Shown here: positions 55,112 through 62,867 of the stretch, piece after piece
Numbering within the stretch: the first letter of the stretch is position 1
Layout: each line of letters begins with the position of its first letter
Origin: Variovorax sp. EL159
Lineage (GTDB): Bacteria > Pseudomonadota > Gammaproteobacteria > Burkholderiales > Burkholderiaceae_C
Assembly (NCBI RefSeq): GCF_900100965.1
Contig: NZ_FMUJ01000002.1
Location: 121,869 to 185,868, forward strand
Direction of reading: 5' to 3'
Length of the DNA stretch: 64,000 nucleotides
The notes under the pieces: model-generated
What the model saw: only the letters and a program-made list of their open reading frames with translations
The model's database searches: none
What the model was told of the DNA's origin: nothing
Translations under genes and position numbers: made by a program

Positions 55112-56623
55112 ATGGACCTGATTACCAATCTCTCGATCGGCTTCGGCGTGGCCTTCACCGCGCAGAACCTTGTCTATGCCTTCGTGGGCTGTCTGCTCGG
55201 CACGTTGATCGGCGTGCTGCCGGGCATCGGGCCGGTGGCGACCATCGCGATGCTGCTGCCCGCGACGTACGCGCTGCCGCCGGTGGCCGCGCTCATCATG
55301 CTGGCCGGTATCTATTACGGCGCGCAGTACGGCGGCTCGACCACGGCCATTCTGGTCAACCTGCCGGGTGAATCGTCGTCGGTGGTGACGGTGATCGACG
55401 GCTACCAGATGGCGCGCAAGGGGAGGGCCGGACCGGCGCTCGCCGCGGCGGGCCTGGGCTCGTTCTTCGCGGGTTGCGTGGGCACACTGATCCTGGCCGC
55501 GTTCGCGCCGCCGCTGACCGAGCTGGCCTTCAAGTTCGGCCCGGCCGAGTACTTCTCGCTGATGATCCTGGGCCTGATCGGCGCCGTGGTGCTGGCCTCG
55601 GGCTCGCTGCTGAAGGCCATCACGATGATTCTTCTGGGGCTTGCGCTCGGCCTCGTGGGCACCGACGTGAACTCGGGCGTGGCGCGCTACAGCTTCGACA
55701 TTCCTGAACTGACCGACGGCATCGGCTTCATCGCCATCGCGATGGGCGTGTTCGGCTATGGCGAAATCATTGCCAACCTCGCGGTGCCGGAGCACGAGCG
55801 CGAAGTGTTCACCGCCAAGGTGAAGGGCCTGTGGCCCACCAAGCAGGACTTCAAGGACATGACGCCTGCGGTGCTGCGCGGCACGGCGCTGGGTTCTGCA
55901 CTGGGCATCCTGCCCGGCGGCGGTGCGCTGCTGTCGGCCTTCGCGGCCTACACCATCGAGAAGAAGATCAAGCTCAAGCAAGGCGAAGTGCCTTTCGGCA
56001 AGGGCAACATCCGCGGCGTGGCGGGCCCCGAGTCGGCCAACAACGCCGGTGCGCAGACCTCCTTCATTCCGCTGCTGACGCTGGGCATTCCGCCCAACGC
56101 GGTGATGGCGCTGATGGTGGGGGCCATGACCATCCACAACATCCAGCCGGGCCCGCAGGTGATGACCAGCAACCCCGAGCTGTTCTGGGGCCTGATCGCC
56201 TCGATGTGGATCGGCAACCTGATGCTGATCGTGCTGAACCTGCCGATGATCGGCATCTGGATCAAGCTGCTGACCATTCCCTACAAGTGGCTGTTTCCGT
56301 CGATCGTGCTGTTCTGCGCGGTGGGTGTCTATTCGGAGAACAACAACACCTTCGACGTGTGGATGGTCGCGATCTTCGGCATCGTGGGCTATGCCTTCCT
56401 GAAGCTCAAATGCGAGCCGGCGCCGCTGCTGCTGGGCTTCATCCTCGGGCCGATGATGGAAGAGAACCTGCGGCGCGCATTGCTGCTGTCGCGCGGCGAC
56501 TGGAGCGTGTTCGTCACGCGGCCGCTGTCGGCGGGCCTGCTGGCCGCTGCTGCGCTGCTGCTGATCGTCGTGCTGCTGCCTTCGGTGAAGGCCAAGCGCG
56601 AAGAGGCGTTCGTCGAAGAGTGA
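55112..56623 (+). CDS. tctA: Tripartite tricarboxylate transporter large permease TctA
   Basis: A 503-residue membrane protein with about eleven to twelve spans. Signatures are GVLPGIGPVATIAMLLPATY, YYGAQYGGSTTAILVNLPGE and the repeat GILPGGGALLSAFAAYTIEK with GPESANNAGAQTSFIPLLTL. It takes up carboxylates driven by an ion gradient together with TctB and a periplasmic binding protein. Burkholderiales genomes often carry many binding proteins away from tctAB, so the substrate cannot be inferred. A LysR gene converges on it 15 bases downstream. Confidence 0.95.
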   Translation: MDLITNLSIGFGVAFTAQNLVYAFVGCLLGTLIGVLPGIGPVATIAMLLPATYALPPVAALIMLAGIYYGAQYGGSTTAILVNLPGESSSVVTVIDGYQMARKGRAGPALAAAGLGSFFAGCVGTLILAAFAPPLTELAFKFGPAEYFSLMILGLIGAVVLASGSLLKAITMILLGLALGLVGTDVNSGVARYSFDIPELTDGIGFIAIAMGVFGYGEIIANLAVPEHEREVFTAKVKGLWPTKQDFKDMTPAVLRGTALGSALGILPGGGALLSAFAAYTIEKKIKLKQGEVPFGKGNIRGVAGPESANNAGAQTSFIPLLTLGIPPNAVMALMVGAMTIHNIQPGPQVMTSNPELFWGLIASMWIGNLMLIVLNLPMIGIWIKLLTIPYKWLFPSIVLFCAVGVYSENNNTFDVWMVAIFGIVGYAFLKLKCEPAPLLLGFILGPMMEENLRRALLLSRGDWSVFVTRPLSAGLLAAAALLLIVVLLPSVKAKREEAFVEE

Positions 56624-56638
56624 ACGGGGTGATCTGAT

Positions 56639-57559
56639 TCAAGGCGCGGGGGCCTGCGCGGCCTCCAGCGCCTCGAACTCAGCCGCAAGAAAGTCCACCA
56701 GCTTGCGCACCGAGGGCAGCAGCCCACGGCGCGACGGGAACACCGCGTGGACGATGCCGGCGCGCGGCGCCCATCGCGGCAGCACGTCGACGAGGCGGCC
56801 GGCCTTCAGGTCGTCATGGACCATCATGGTCGGCAGCTTGGCGACACCCACGCCCTGCAGCGCGGCAAAGCGCAAGGCGACCATGTCGTCGGTCACCAGC
56901 CGGGGCTGATGGCGCACCTCGGCAGTGGCGCCGTCGGGGCCTTCGAGGCTCCAGGTGTGCTGTGGCTGCGAAGGGCCCAGGTCGAGGCTGGGCAAGGTGC
57001 CCAGGTCCGCCGGGCCGGCGGGTGCCGCCAGGCCTTCGAGCAGGCGGGGGTGGGCCACCAGACGCTGGGCGCTTTTGCCCAGCACCTTCATCACGAGGTC
57101 GGTGTCTTCGAGCGGCGGAAAGCGCACGCGCAGCGCAAGGTCGAAGCCTTCGCGAATCACGTCGACGCGGCGGTTGGTGCTGTCCATGTGCACCTGCACG
57201 CGCGGGCACTCGGTCATGAACTTCGCGATCATCTCGCCGACCTGGTAGTACACCAGCGCCGATGGGCAGGCCAGCCGCACCAGCCCTTGCGGGTCGGCGT
57301 GGATGCGGTCGATGGCCTCCTGCGCGGCATCGGCCTCGACCAGCATCGCGACGCAGTGCTCGTAGTACTGCCGGCCGATGTCGGTGACGATGAAGCGGCG
57401 CGTGGAGCGCTGGATCAGCCGCACGCCCAGCCGCTCTTCGAGCAGCGCGATGCGCCGGCTCAGGCTGGACTTGGGCACGCCCAGCGCCCGGCCGGCCGGG
57501 GCGAAGCCGCCGTGGTCGACGACCTGGGCGTAGAAGTAGAGATCGTTCAGGTCGCGCAT
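56639..57559 (-). CDS. LysR-family transcriptional regulator
   Basis: A 306-residue protein. The N-terminal winged helix-turn-helix (MRDLNDLYFYAQVVDHGGFA, GRALGVPKSSLSRRIALLEE) is standard. A periplasmic-binding-protein-like effector domain follows (about 90-295). I chose the ATG at 57559; the open frame extends 55 codons upstream through the intergenic region without coding character. It is divergent from the pirin gene with a palindrome between, and pirin is the probable target. The effector is unknown. Confidence 0.93.
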   Translation of the reverse strand: MRDLNDLYFYAQVVDHGGFAPAGRALGVPKSSLSRRIALLEERLGVRLIQRSTRRFIVTDIGRQYYEHCVAMLVEADAAQEAIDRIHADPQGLVRLACPSALVYYQVGEMIAKFMTECPRVQVHMDSTNRRVDVIREGFDLALRVRFPPLEDTDLVMKVLGKSAQRLVAHPRLLEGLAAPAGPADLGTLPSLDLGPSQPQHTWSLEGPDGATAEVRHQPRLVTDDMVALRFAALQGVGVAKLPTMMVHDDLKAGRLVDVLPRWAPRAGIVHAVFPSRRGLLPSVRKLVDFLAAEFEALEAAQAPAP

Positions 57560-57586
57560 GGTTTGCCGGTGCCTCCGTTGCCCTTG

Positions 57587-57608
57587 ATCGTTCGCCAGAT
57601 GGAACGAT
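57587..57608. promoter_or_regulatory. LysR-type operator between the LysR and pirin genes
   Basis: ATCGTTC-GCCAGATG-GAACGAT is a perfect 7-bp inverted repeat with an 8-base spacer, and the T-N11-A rule of LysR sites is met inside it. It lies 28 bases before the LysR start and 96 bases before the pirin start, as expected for a self-regulating divergent pair. A further half-like ATCGTTC lies at 57542-57548. Confidence 0.7.
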
Positions 57609-57704
57609 GAGGGCGAATTCTGGCATCTACTCAAAGCATCGTTGCGGCCGCATCCTCTGTACATGGCCTTCCCGCATCGGGAGGCCCCACAGAAGGAGCA
57701 CCCC

Positions 57705-58574
57705 ATGAAGAAGATCCTCGGCACCTACAGCGCACCGCGCCCGCATTGGGTGGGCGATGGGTTTCCCGTGCGCTCGCTGTTCAGCTACGACACGCTGGGC
57801 CGCCACACCAGCCCGTTTTTGCTGCTCGACTACGCGGGGCCGGCGAAGTTCGAGCCGACCGTGCGGCCGCGCGGCGTGGGTCAGCACCCGCACCGTGGCT
57901 TCGAGACAGTGACCATCGTCTACAAGGGCGAGGTGTCGCACCGCGACTCGACCGGGCAGGGCGGCACCATCGGCCCCGGCGACGTGCAATGGATGACCGC
58001 GGGCGCGGGCATCCTGCATGAGGAGTTCCATTCCGACGCCTTCACCCGCGACGGTGGCGAGCTGGAGATGGTGCAGCTCTGGGTCAACCTGCCCGCCAAG
58101 GACAAGATGGCCGCACCGGGCTACCAGGGCATCACCGATGCGCAGATTCCATCGGTGGAACTGGGCGACGGCGCAGGCCGCGTGCGCGTGATCGCGGGCG
58201 ACTACCTCGGCCACAAGGGGCCGGCCCACACCTTCACGCCCATCGACGTGTGGGACGTGCGCCTGAACCAGGGCGCAAGCGTGACGCTGCCCGTGCCCGA
58301 AGGCCGCGTGGCCGCCATCGTCGTGCTGCGCGGCACGGTGATGGTGAACGGCGACGAAGTGGCGCGCGATGCGCAGATGGTGCTGCTCGACCGCGCTGGC
58401 GATGCGCTGACGCTGGAGGCGAATAACGACGCCGTGGTGTTGTTGCTGAGCGGCGAGCCGATCGACGAGCCCATCGTCGGGCACGGGCCGTTCGTGATGA
58501 ACACGCGCGACGAGATCGTGCAGGCCATGAAGGACTTCGGCAGCGGCCGCTTCGGACAGATGCAGGCGCACTGA
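57705..58574 (+). CDS. Pirin-family bicupin protein
   Basis: A 289-residue protein. The N-terminal cupin has the metal-binding pattern QHPHRGFETVTIVYKGEVSH and GAGILHEEFHS, giving three His and one Glu ligand. The C-terminal cupin (about 180-285) is less conserved. Some pirins show quercetinase activity, and others bind regulators or enzymes; the role here is open. AAGGAG lies six bases before ATG 57705. It is divergent from the LysR gene. Confidence 0.94.
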   Translation: MKKILGTYSAPRPHWVGDGFPVRSLFSYDTLGRHTSPFLLLDYAGPAKFEPTVRPRGVGQHPHRGFETVTIVYKGEVSHRDSTGQGGTIGPGDVQWMTAGAGILHEEFHSDAFTRDGGELEMVQLWVNLPAKDKMAAPGYQGITDAQIPSVELGDGAGRVRVIAGDYLGHKGPAHTFTPIDVWDVRLNQGASVTLPVPEGRVAAIVVLRGTVMVNGDEVARDAQMVLLDRAGDALTLEANNDAVVLLLSGEPIDEPIVGHGPFVMNTRDEIVQAMKDFGSGRFGQMQAH

Positions 58575-58681
58575 GCGCGCCGGGTGCTCTGAACGCTCTG
58601 GTGGGGCGGCACAAGGCGGTGGCGGCACCGTGGAACTCCGCGTCATACTCGCGGTCCCACGGTGCCGCTGCCTTTCTCCCG

Positions 58682-59209
58682 ATGCCTCACGTGCGATTCA
58701 TGGCCTTCCTGACCCTTCCGCGGGCGCTTGCCGCCAGTGTTGCCGTTCTTGCCGCCGGTGCATTGCATGCGCAGGCCCTGCCACCGGGCGTGCGCCTGGG
58801 CATGACGGCCGATGAGTTGCGGGCCGTGCTGCCCGCGGCGGAACATGTGCAGCGGCCGCAGCGCCTGTCCGGTGGCCTGCTCGGCAGTTGGCGCGCGGCG
58901 CCGGTCACGATGGCCGGGTTGGTGTTCGAGCCGACCTTCTTCTTTGCGGCTTCCGAGCTGCGGCGCGTGGAGTACGTGGCGACCGCGCAGGCGTTGCCCG
59001 ACAGCGGCGCCGCAGCCTTCGCGGCGCTCGTGCAATGGGGGCGCGGCGTGTTCGGCAACGAACTGGCGTCACGCGACCCGGGCAGCGCCTATGCGGCCTG
59101 GGTGAGCAACGACACCGATGTTTATGTGCAGCAGGTCAGCGACCCGCGTCATGCGAGCGTGCGGCTGGTCTACAAGGCGCGGCAGCTGCGGGACGGCAGC
59201 GAGCTCTGA
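58682..59209 (+). CDS. Exported protein of unknown function
   Basis: A 175-residue protein. A signal peptide (MPHVRFMAFLTLPRALAASV, ending near LHAQA) is followed by a compact domain with ALPPGVRLGMTADELRAVLP, the pattern of small periplasmic proteins that start with a conserved turn and helix. ATG 58700 would also leave a good signal peptide; neither start has a strong ribosome binding site. It is 107 bases after the pirin gene and converges with ureG. No named family assigned. Confidence 0.65.
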   Translation: MPHVRFMAFLTLPRALAASVAVLAAGALHAQALPPGVRLGMTADELRAVLPAAEHVQRPQRLSGGLLGSWRAAPVTMAGLVFEPTFFFAASELRRVEYVATAQALPDSGAAAFAALVQWGRGVFGNELASRDPGSAYAAWVSNDTDVYVQQVSDPRHASVRLVYKARQLRDGSEL

Positions 59210-59227
59210 GCGCCTGCTCCTGCGCCT

Positions 59228-59246
59228 GCTGAAGCCAGGCTTCAGC
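59228..59246. terminator. Possible bidirectional hairpin between convergent genes
   Basis: GCTGAAG-CCAGG-CTTCAGC forms a perfect 7-bp stem between the exported-protein gene and ureG, overlapping the last codons of ureG. There is no T-run on either side, so termination is uncertain. Confidence 0.3.
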
Positions 59247-59892
59247 CCGCGGTGAGCATGCCCCGCTGCTCGATGAACGCCACCACCTCGGCCACGCCCG
59301 TGTGCGTCTTGAGGTTGGTCATCACGTAGGGGCGCTGGCGCCGCATGCGCTGCGTATCCTGTTCCATCACGTCGAGGTTGGCGCCCACGTAGGGTGCGAG
59401 GTCGGTCTTGTTGATGACGAACAGGTCGCTCTTGGTGATGCCGGGGCCGCCCTTGCGCGGGATCTTCTCGCCGGCGGCCACGTCGATCACGTAGATCGTG
59501 AGGTCCGACAGCTCGGGGCTGAAGGTGGCCGCGAGGTTGTCGCCGCCCGACTCGACGAACACGACGTCGGCATCGGGAAAGTCTTCGAGCATGCGGTCGA
59601 TGGCCTCGAGGTTGATCGAGGCGTCTTCGCGGATCGCGGTGTGCGGGCAGCCGCCGGTTTCCACGCCCATGATGCGTTCGGCGGGCAATGCGCCGGCCAC
59701 GGTCAGCAGGCGCTGGTCTTCCTTGGTGTATATGTCGTTGGTGATCGCGACCAGGTCGTACTTGTCGCGCATCGCCTTGCAGAGCATTTCGAGCAGTGTG
59801 GTCTTGCCCGAGCCGACGGGGCCGCCGATGCCCACGCGAAGGGGAGGAAGCCTCTTGGTACGGCGGGGGATGTGGTGCAGTGCGGAGGTCAT
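59242..59892 (-). CDS. ureG: Urease accessory GTPase UreG
   Basis: A 216-residue SIMIBI GTPase. The P-loop is in [20 protein letters not shown]. The nickel-binding Cys-Pro-His is in [20 protein letters not shown], and the G-motif NKTDLAP is intact. It delivers Ni2+ to urease with UreE, UreF and UreD. I chose the ATG at 59892, giving a normal family length and a 16-base gap to ureF; an ATG at 59943 would overlap ureF. It is the last gene of the ureE-ureF-ureG group. Confidence 0.96.
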   Translation of the reverse strand: MTSALHHIPRRTKRLPPLRVGIGGPVGSGKTTLLEMLCKAMRDKYDLVAITNDIYTKEDQRLLTVAGALPAERIMGVETGGCPHTAIREDASINLEAIDRMLEDFPDADVVFVESGGDNLAATFSPELSDLTIYVIDVAAGEKIPRKGGPGITKSDLFVINKTDLAPYVGANLDVMEQDTQRMRRQRPYVMTNLKTHTGVAEVVAFIEQRGMLTAG

Positions 59893-59908
59893 GGAGGAAG
59901 TGTCCGGT

Positions 59909-60598
59909 TCAGCTTCGGAAGAGGCGGGAATATTGTGTTTCATGGCGGGCCGACAACACGGCCAGCAGGGGCGCGAAGGCCTGGCGTTCGTCGTCGCCGA
60001 GGTTCATGGCACGCGCCACGGCGGCAGGAATGTCGTGCGCCAGTTGGCCGAGGATGCGCTGGCCCGCGCTCTGACCGAGCGGCACGGCTTTGACGGCGGC
60101 GGCGATCATGTTCTCGGCCCAGCCGAAGGCAAAGGCCAGGCAGCCATCGTGCACCGTCGCGCCGGTGCGGCTGACGGCGAAGGCGAAGGCCACGGGGTAG
60201 GTCGCGGGCAGGTTCGCGAAGACCTCGGCCGTGTCGGCATGGTGCAGCTTGAGCCACTCGACGAAGGAGCGGCCCATCTGTTCGGTCTGCAGGAAGAACT
60301 CGGCCGATTCACGTGTGACCATCACCCATTCGTTGAGTTCGCGGACGCGCGCCATGTCGTTGGCGCGCCAGGCGGCGATGGCCTGCGCCACCAGTGCGAG
60401 GTCGCCGCGCGCGAAGCTCAGGTGCAACTGGTCGGTCAGCCATTCGGTGGCCTTGGCTTCTGAATCGATGCCGGCCCATTCAACAGCCGCCTCGACGCCT
60501 TCTGAATAAGAAAAGCCGCCGACGGGCAGGGCGGGGGAGGCGAGCCAGATCAGTTGAAGCAGGCTGCTGGCGCTCTGTGCGTTGGCTGGGTCGGCCAT
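59909..60598 (-). CDS. ureF: Urease accessory protein UreF
   Basis: A 229-residue all-helical protein. Family patterns are [20 protein letters not shown] near the N-terminus and [20 protein letters not shown] in the middle. It bridges UreG and UreD on the urease apoenzyme. The ATG at 60598 fits homologues; the frame continues upstream only through the intergenic repeat. It is separated from ureE by about 350 bases holding a large palindrome, whereas these genes usually follow one another closely. Confidence 0.95.
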   Translation of the reverse strand: MADPANAQSASSLLQLIWLASPALPVGGFSYSEGVEAAVEWAGIDSEAKATEWLTDQLHLSFARGDLALVAQAIAAWRANDMARVRELNEWVMVTRESAEFFLQTEQMGRSFVEWLKLHHADTAEVFANLPATYPVAFAFAVSRTGATVHDGCLAFAFGWAENMIAAAVKAVPLGQSAGQRILGQLAHDIPAAVARAMNLGDDERQAFAPLLAVLSARHETQYSRLFRS

Positions 60599-60662
60599 GT
60601 CAGCTCTTTGCCATGCGTTGTGTGGCGGGGTGCTTTTGTTCGGGGCGTGTGCACAGGACACC

Positions 60663-60871
60663 GGGTACTCCCCTCCGCGAATGTCCCCCGGCTTCGCCTC
60701 CTCCTTTATTTCGCTGCGGGGAGCACCCGGTGCCCTGCGCACGATGGGCGCAGCCGTGGTGCTGGCCGATCAACAACTGCACTGCCCAACGATCACGCTG
60801 GCGGGGTGCCTTGCGCAGCGAAATAAAGGAGGAGGCCGCAGGCCGGGGGACATTCGCGGAGCAAGGTACCC
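60663..60871. repeat. Large imperfect palindrome between ureE and ureF
   Basis: It fills most of the 351-base gap 60599-60949. Two perfect inverted blocks are 60673-60691 with 60843-60861 (19 bp) and 60697-60718 with 60814-60835 (22 bp). Flanks GGGTAC and GGTACCC extend the match. The central 95 bases contain a smaller hairpin (CTGCGC...GGGCGCAG). There is no transposase frame. It looks like a dispersed palindromic element inserted into the ure operon. Confidence 0.8.
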
Positions 60872-60949
60872 CGTCGGCGTGGTCGAGCCCTGAACGACCC
60901 CATCCAAACACAACGCGGCGAACCGAAAGGCAAGGCCTCATCTCAATGC

Positions 60950-61573
60950 TCAGTGAGAGTGCCCGTGGTGATCGTGGTCGTGACCATGCGAATGCTCATG
61001 CGCGTCGAGCAGTTCCGGTGCAAGCACGAGCGGTTTCGGTCCCTTGCTGCTGGCATGCGCATGGCCATGGTCATGCGCGTGGTCATGGCTGTGACCGCCA
61101 CCACCATGCGAATGCTCATGCGATCCATAGGCACCGCCTTCGGGCTCGAAGGCCTCCTCGACCGCCACGACGATCAGGTGCATCGAGCGCAGCATGTCGG
61201 CCAGCACATGGTCGGGTTCGATCTTCAGGTGGTCGGGCTTCAGCTCGATGGGCAAATGCCGGTTGCCCAGGTGATAGGCCGCGCGCGTCAGGTCGAAGGG
61301 CGTGCCGTGGGCCGTGCAATGCGTGATGCGAAGCACCGGTTGCGGTGCCGCGATGATGCGGATCAGCGAGCCGTCTTCGGCCACCAGCACGTCGCCGCCA
61401 CGCACTGCCGTGCCACGCGGCAGGAAGATGCCGATCTGCCGGCCCTGCGAGTCGGTGGCGTCGAAGCGGCTTTTCTGGCGGACGTCCCAGTCGAGTTCGA
61501 TCGTGGCGGCGCGCTTGAGCAGAACGGGCGCAAGGCCGCGGCCCTGGGGCATGAGTTTGTTGGCGGTGAGCAT
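60950..61573 (-). CDS. ureE: Urease accessory nickel chaperone UreE
   Basis: A 207-residue protein. The N-terminal peptide-binding domain (residues about 1-75) and metal-binding domain (PQPVLRITHCTAHGTPFDLT; ADMLRSMHLIVVAVEEAFEP) are followed by a long His-rich region with two clusters, GSHEHSHGGGGHSHDHAHDH and DAHEHSHGHDHDHHGHSH at the very end. It collects Ni2+ and hands it to UreG. The start ATG lacks a strong ribosome binding site. Urease structural genes ureABC and ureD are not upstream; an AraC gene on the other strand is. Confidence 0.94.
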   Translation of the reverse strand: MLTANKLMPQGRGLAPVLLKRAATIELDWDVRQKSRFDATDSQGRQIGIFLPRGTAVRGGDVLVAEDGSLIRIIAAPQPVLRITHCTAHGTPFDLTRAAYHLGNRHLPIELKPDHLKIEPDHVLADMLRSMHLIVVAVEEAFEPEGGAYGSHEHSHGGGGHSHDHAHDHGHAHASSKGPKPLVLAPELLDAHEHSHGHDHDHHGHSH

Positions 61574-61759
61574 GGCGGGTTGCAACTCCAGATGAGTGCG
61601 CGCAATATAACTTTTGCTGATACGGGCCGCGCGGCGCAGTCGAGGGGCAACGTGGGAATGGACGATAGGCGCGATGCGCCAAAGCTTCTTTCTCCGTAGC
61701 AAGTACCGGGCCCCGCCAAGGGCTTGCCTCCACGCCCCATCCGCCCCACCATCTGCGCC

Positions 61760-62698
61760 ATGAACAGCCTGGCCTACCTGACGACCGACGTCGCCACCGC
61801 GCTGCGTTTCGACTACTGGCACGACGTCGTGTGCCGCCACTGCATTCCCGCGGCCAGCCGCGCGATGACGCCCGGACCGTTCGAAGGGCGGCTCGACGTG
61901 TGCGATGTGGGCGCGGTCAGCGTCAACCGCATGTCGGCGCCGCTGCACTATTGGTCGCGCGACGCGCACCACCTGCGCCGGCATCCGCTGGACGACTTGT
62001 GGCTGGCGTTCGTCCAGGAGGGTGAAGGCGCCTTCGAGCAAGGCGGGCGGCAGGGGCGGCTGCGCAGTGGCGACATGCTGCTCTACGACGCCGGCCGGCC
62101 GTTCGAATGCACGATGGACGCGCGCTCGGTCTACCTGGCGCGCATGCCGCGCCGGCTGCTGTTGCGGCGCTTCGCGAAGGCCGAGGACTTCACCGCGCGC
62201 GCCATTGCCGCGGACCGTCCCGGCGCGACGCCGCTGCATGCGATGCTGCGGGAAACAGCGAACCCGGCGTTTGCGTACCCACGCGCCGCTGCGGCCGAGC
62301 GCTTCGGCGGCGCGCTCATCGACCTGCTGGCCGTGACGCTCGAACTCCAGCAGGACGCTATCGACAATGCCGGCGCCGAGCTTGGCCTGCATGCGCGCAT
62401 GAAGGCCTACATCGAGCGCAACCTGGACGACCCGGCGCTCTCGCTCGAAGGTTTGGCGCAGGCGCACCGTGTCTCGGCTCACACCGTGACCCGGGCGTTT
62501 GCGCGACAAGGTGAGACGGCCATGGGCGCGGTCTGGCAGGCGCGCCTAGTGGCCAGCCGCGATGCGCTGGCGGGTGGGCGCGCGCGCAGCGTGACCGACG
62601 TCGCGTTCCAGCACGGGTTTTCCGATCTGTCGCATTTCAGCCGGGTCTTCCGCAAGACTTATGGCTGCGCACCGCACACGCTCCTGAAAGCGCGCTGA
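61760..62698 (+). CDS. AraC-family transcriptional regulator
   Basis: A 312-residue protein. The N-terminal part (about 1-190) resembles the AraC-binding-like domain of the FeaR type (FDYWHDVVCRHC; WLAFVQEGEGAFEQGGRQGR). The C-terminal double helix-turn-helix covers about 205-310 (LDDPALSLEGLAQAHRVSAH; VTDVAFQHGFSDLSHFSRVF, RKTYGCAPHTLL). The start is the ATG at 61760. It is divergent from ureE (186 bases between) and precedes the amidase gene, which may be its target. The inducer is unknown. Confidence 0.92.
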   Translation: MNSLAYLTTDVATALRFDYWHDVVCRHCIPAASRAMTPGPFEGRLDVCDVGAVSVNRMSAPLHYWSRDAHHLRRHPLDDLWLAFVQEGEGAFEQGGRQGRLRSGDMLLYDAGRPFECTMDARSVYLARMPRRLLLRRFAKAEDFTARAIAADRPGATPLHAMLRETANPAFAYPRAAAAERFGGALIDLLAVTLELQQDAIDNAGAELGLHARMKAYIERNLDDPALSLEGLAQAHRVSAHTVTRAFARQGETAMGAVWQARLVASRDALAGGRARSVTDVAFQHGFSDLSHFSRVFRKTYGCAPHTLLKAR

Positions 62699-62782
62699 CC
62701 GGTGGGGGCTGTCCGCCCCAGCACAAGTGCATGTCCGGGAGAGACCAGCGTGGACCGACCTGCGTGGATAAGGTTCGCCCGG

Positions 62783-62823
62783 GGTGGCGGCTTCTTTCCG
62801 CCACCGTGATTCGGCCTTTTTTT
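62783..62823 (+). terminator. Probable terminator of the AraC gene
   Basis: GGTGGCGG (62783-62790) pairs with CCGCCACC (62798-62805), loop CTTCTTT. A run of seven T residues lies at 62817-62823, a little beyond the stem. It is 45 bases before the amidase start, so it separates the two genes unless bypassed. Confidence 0.55.
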
Positions 62824-62867
62824 CTCAACCCAACGCATGCGGGTGCATTGCGCCCCGGGAGTCAGTC

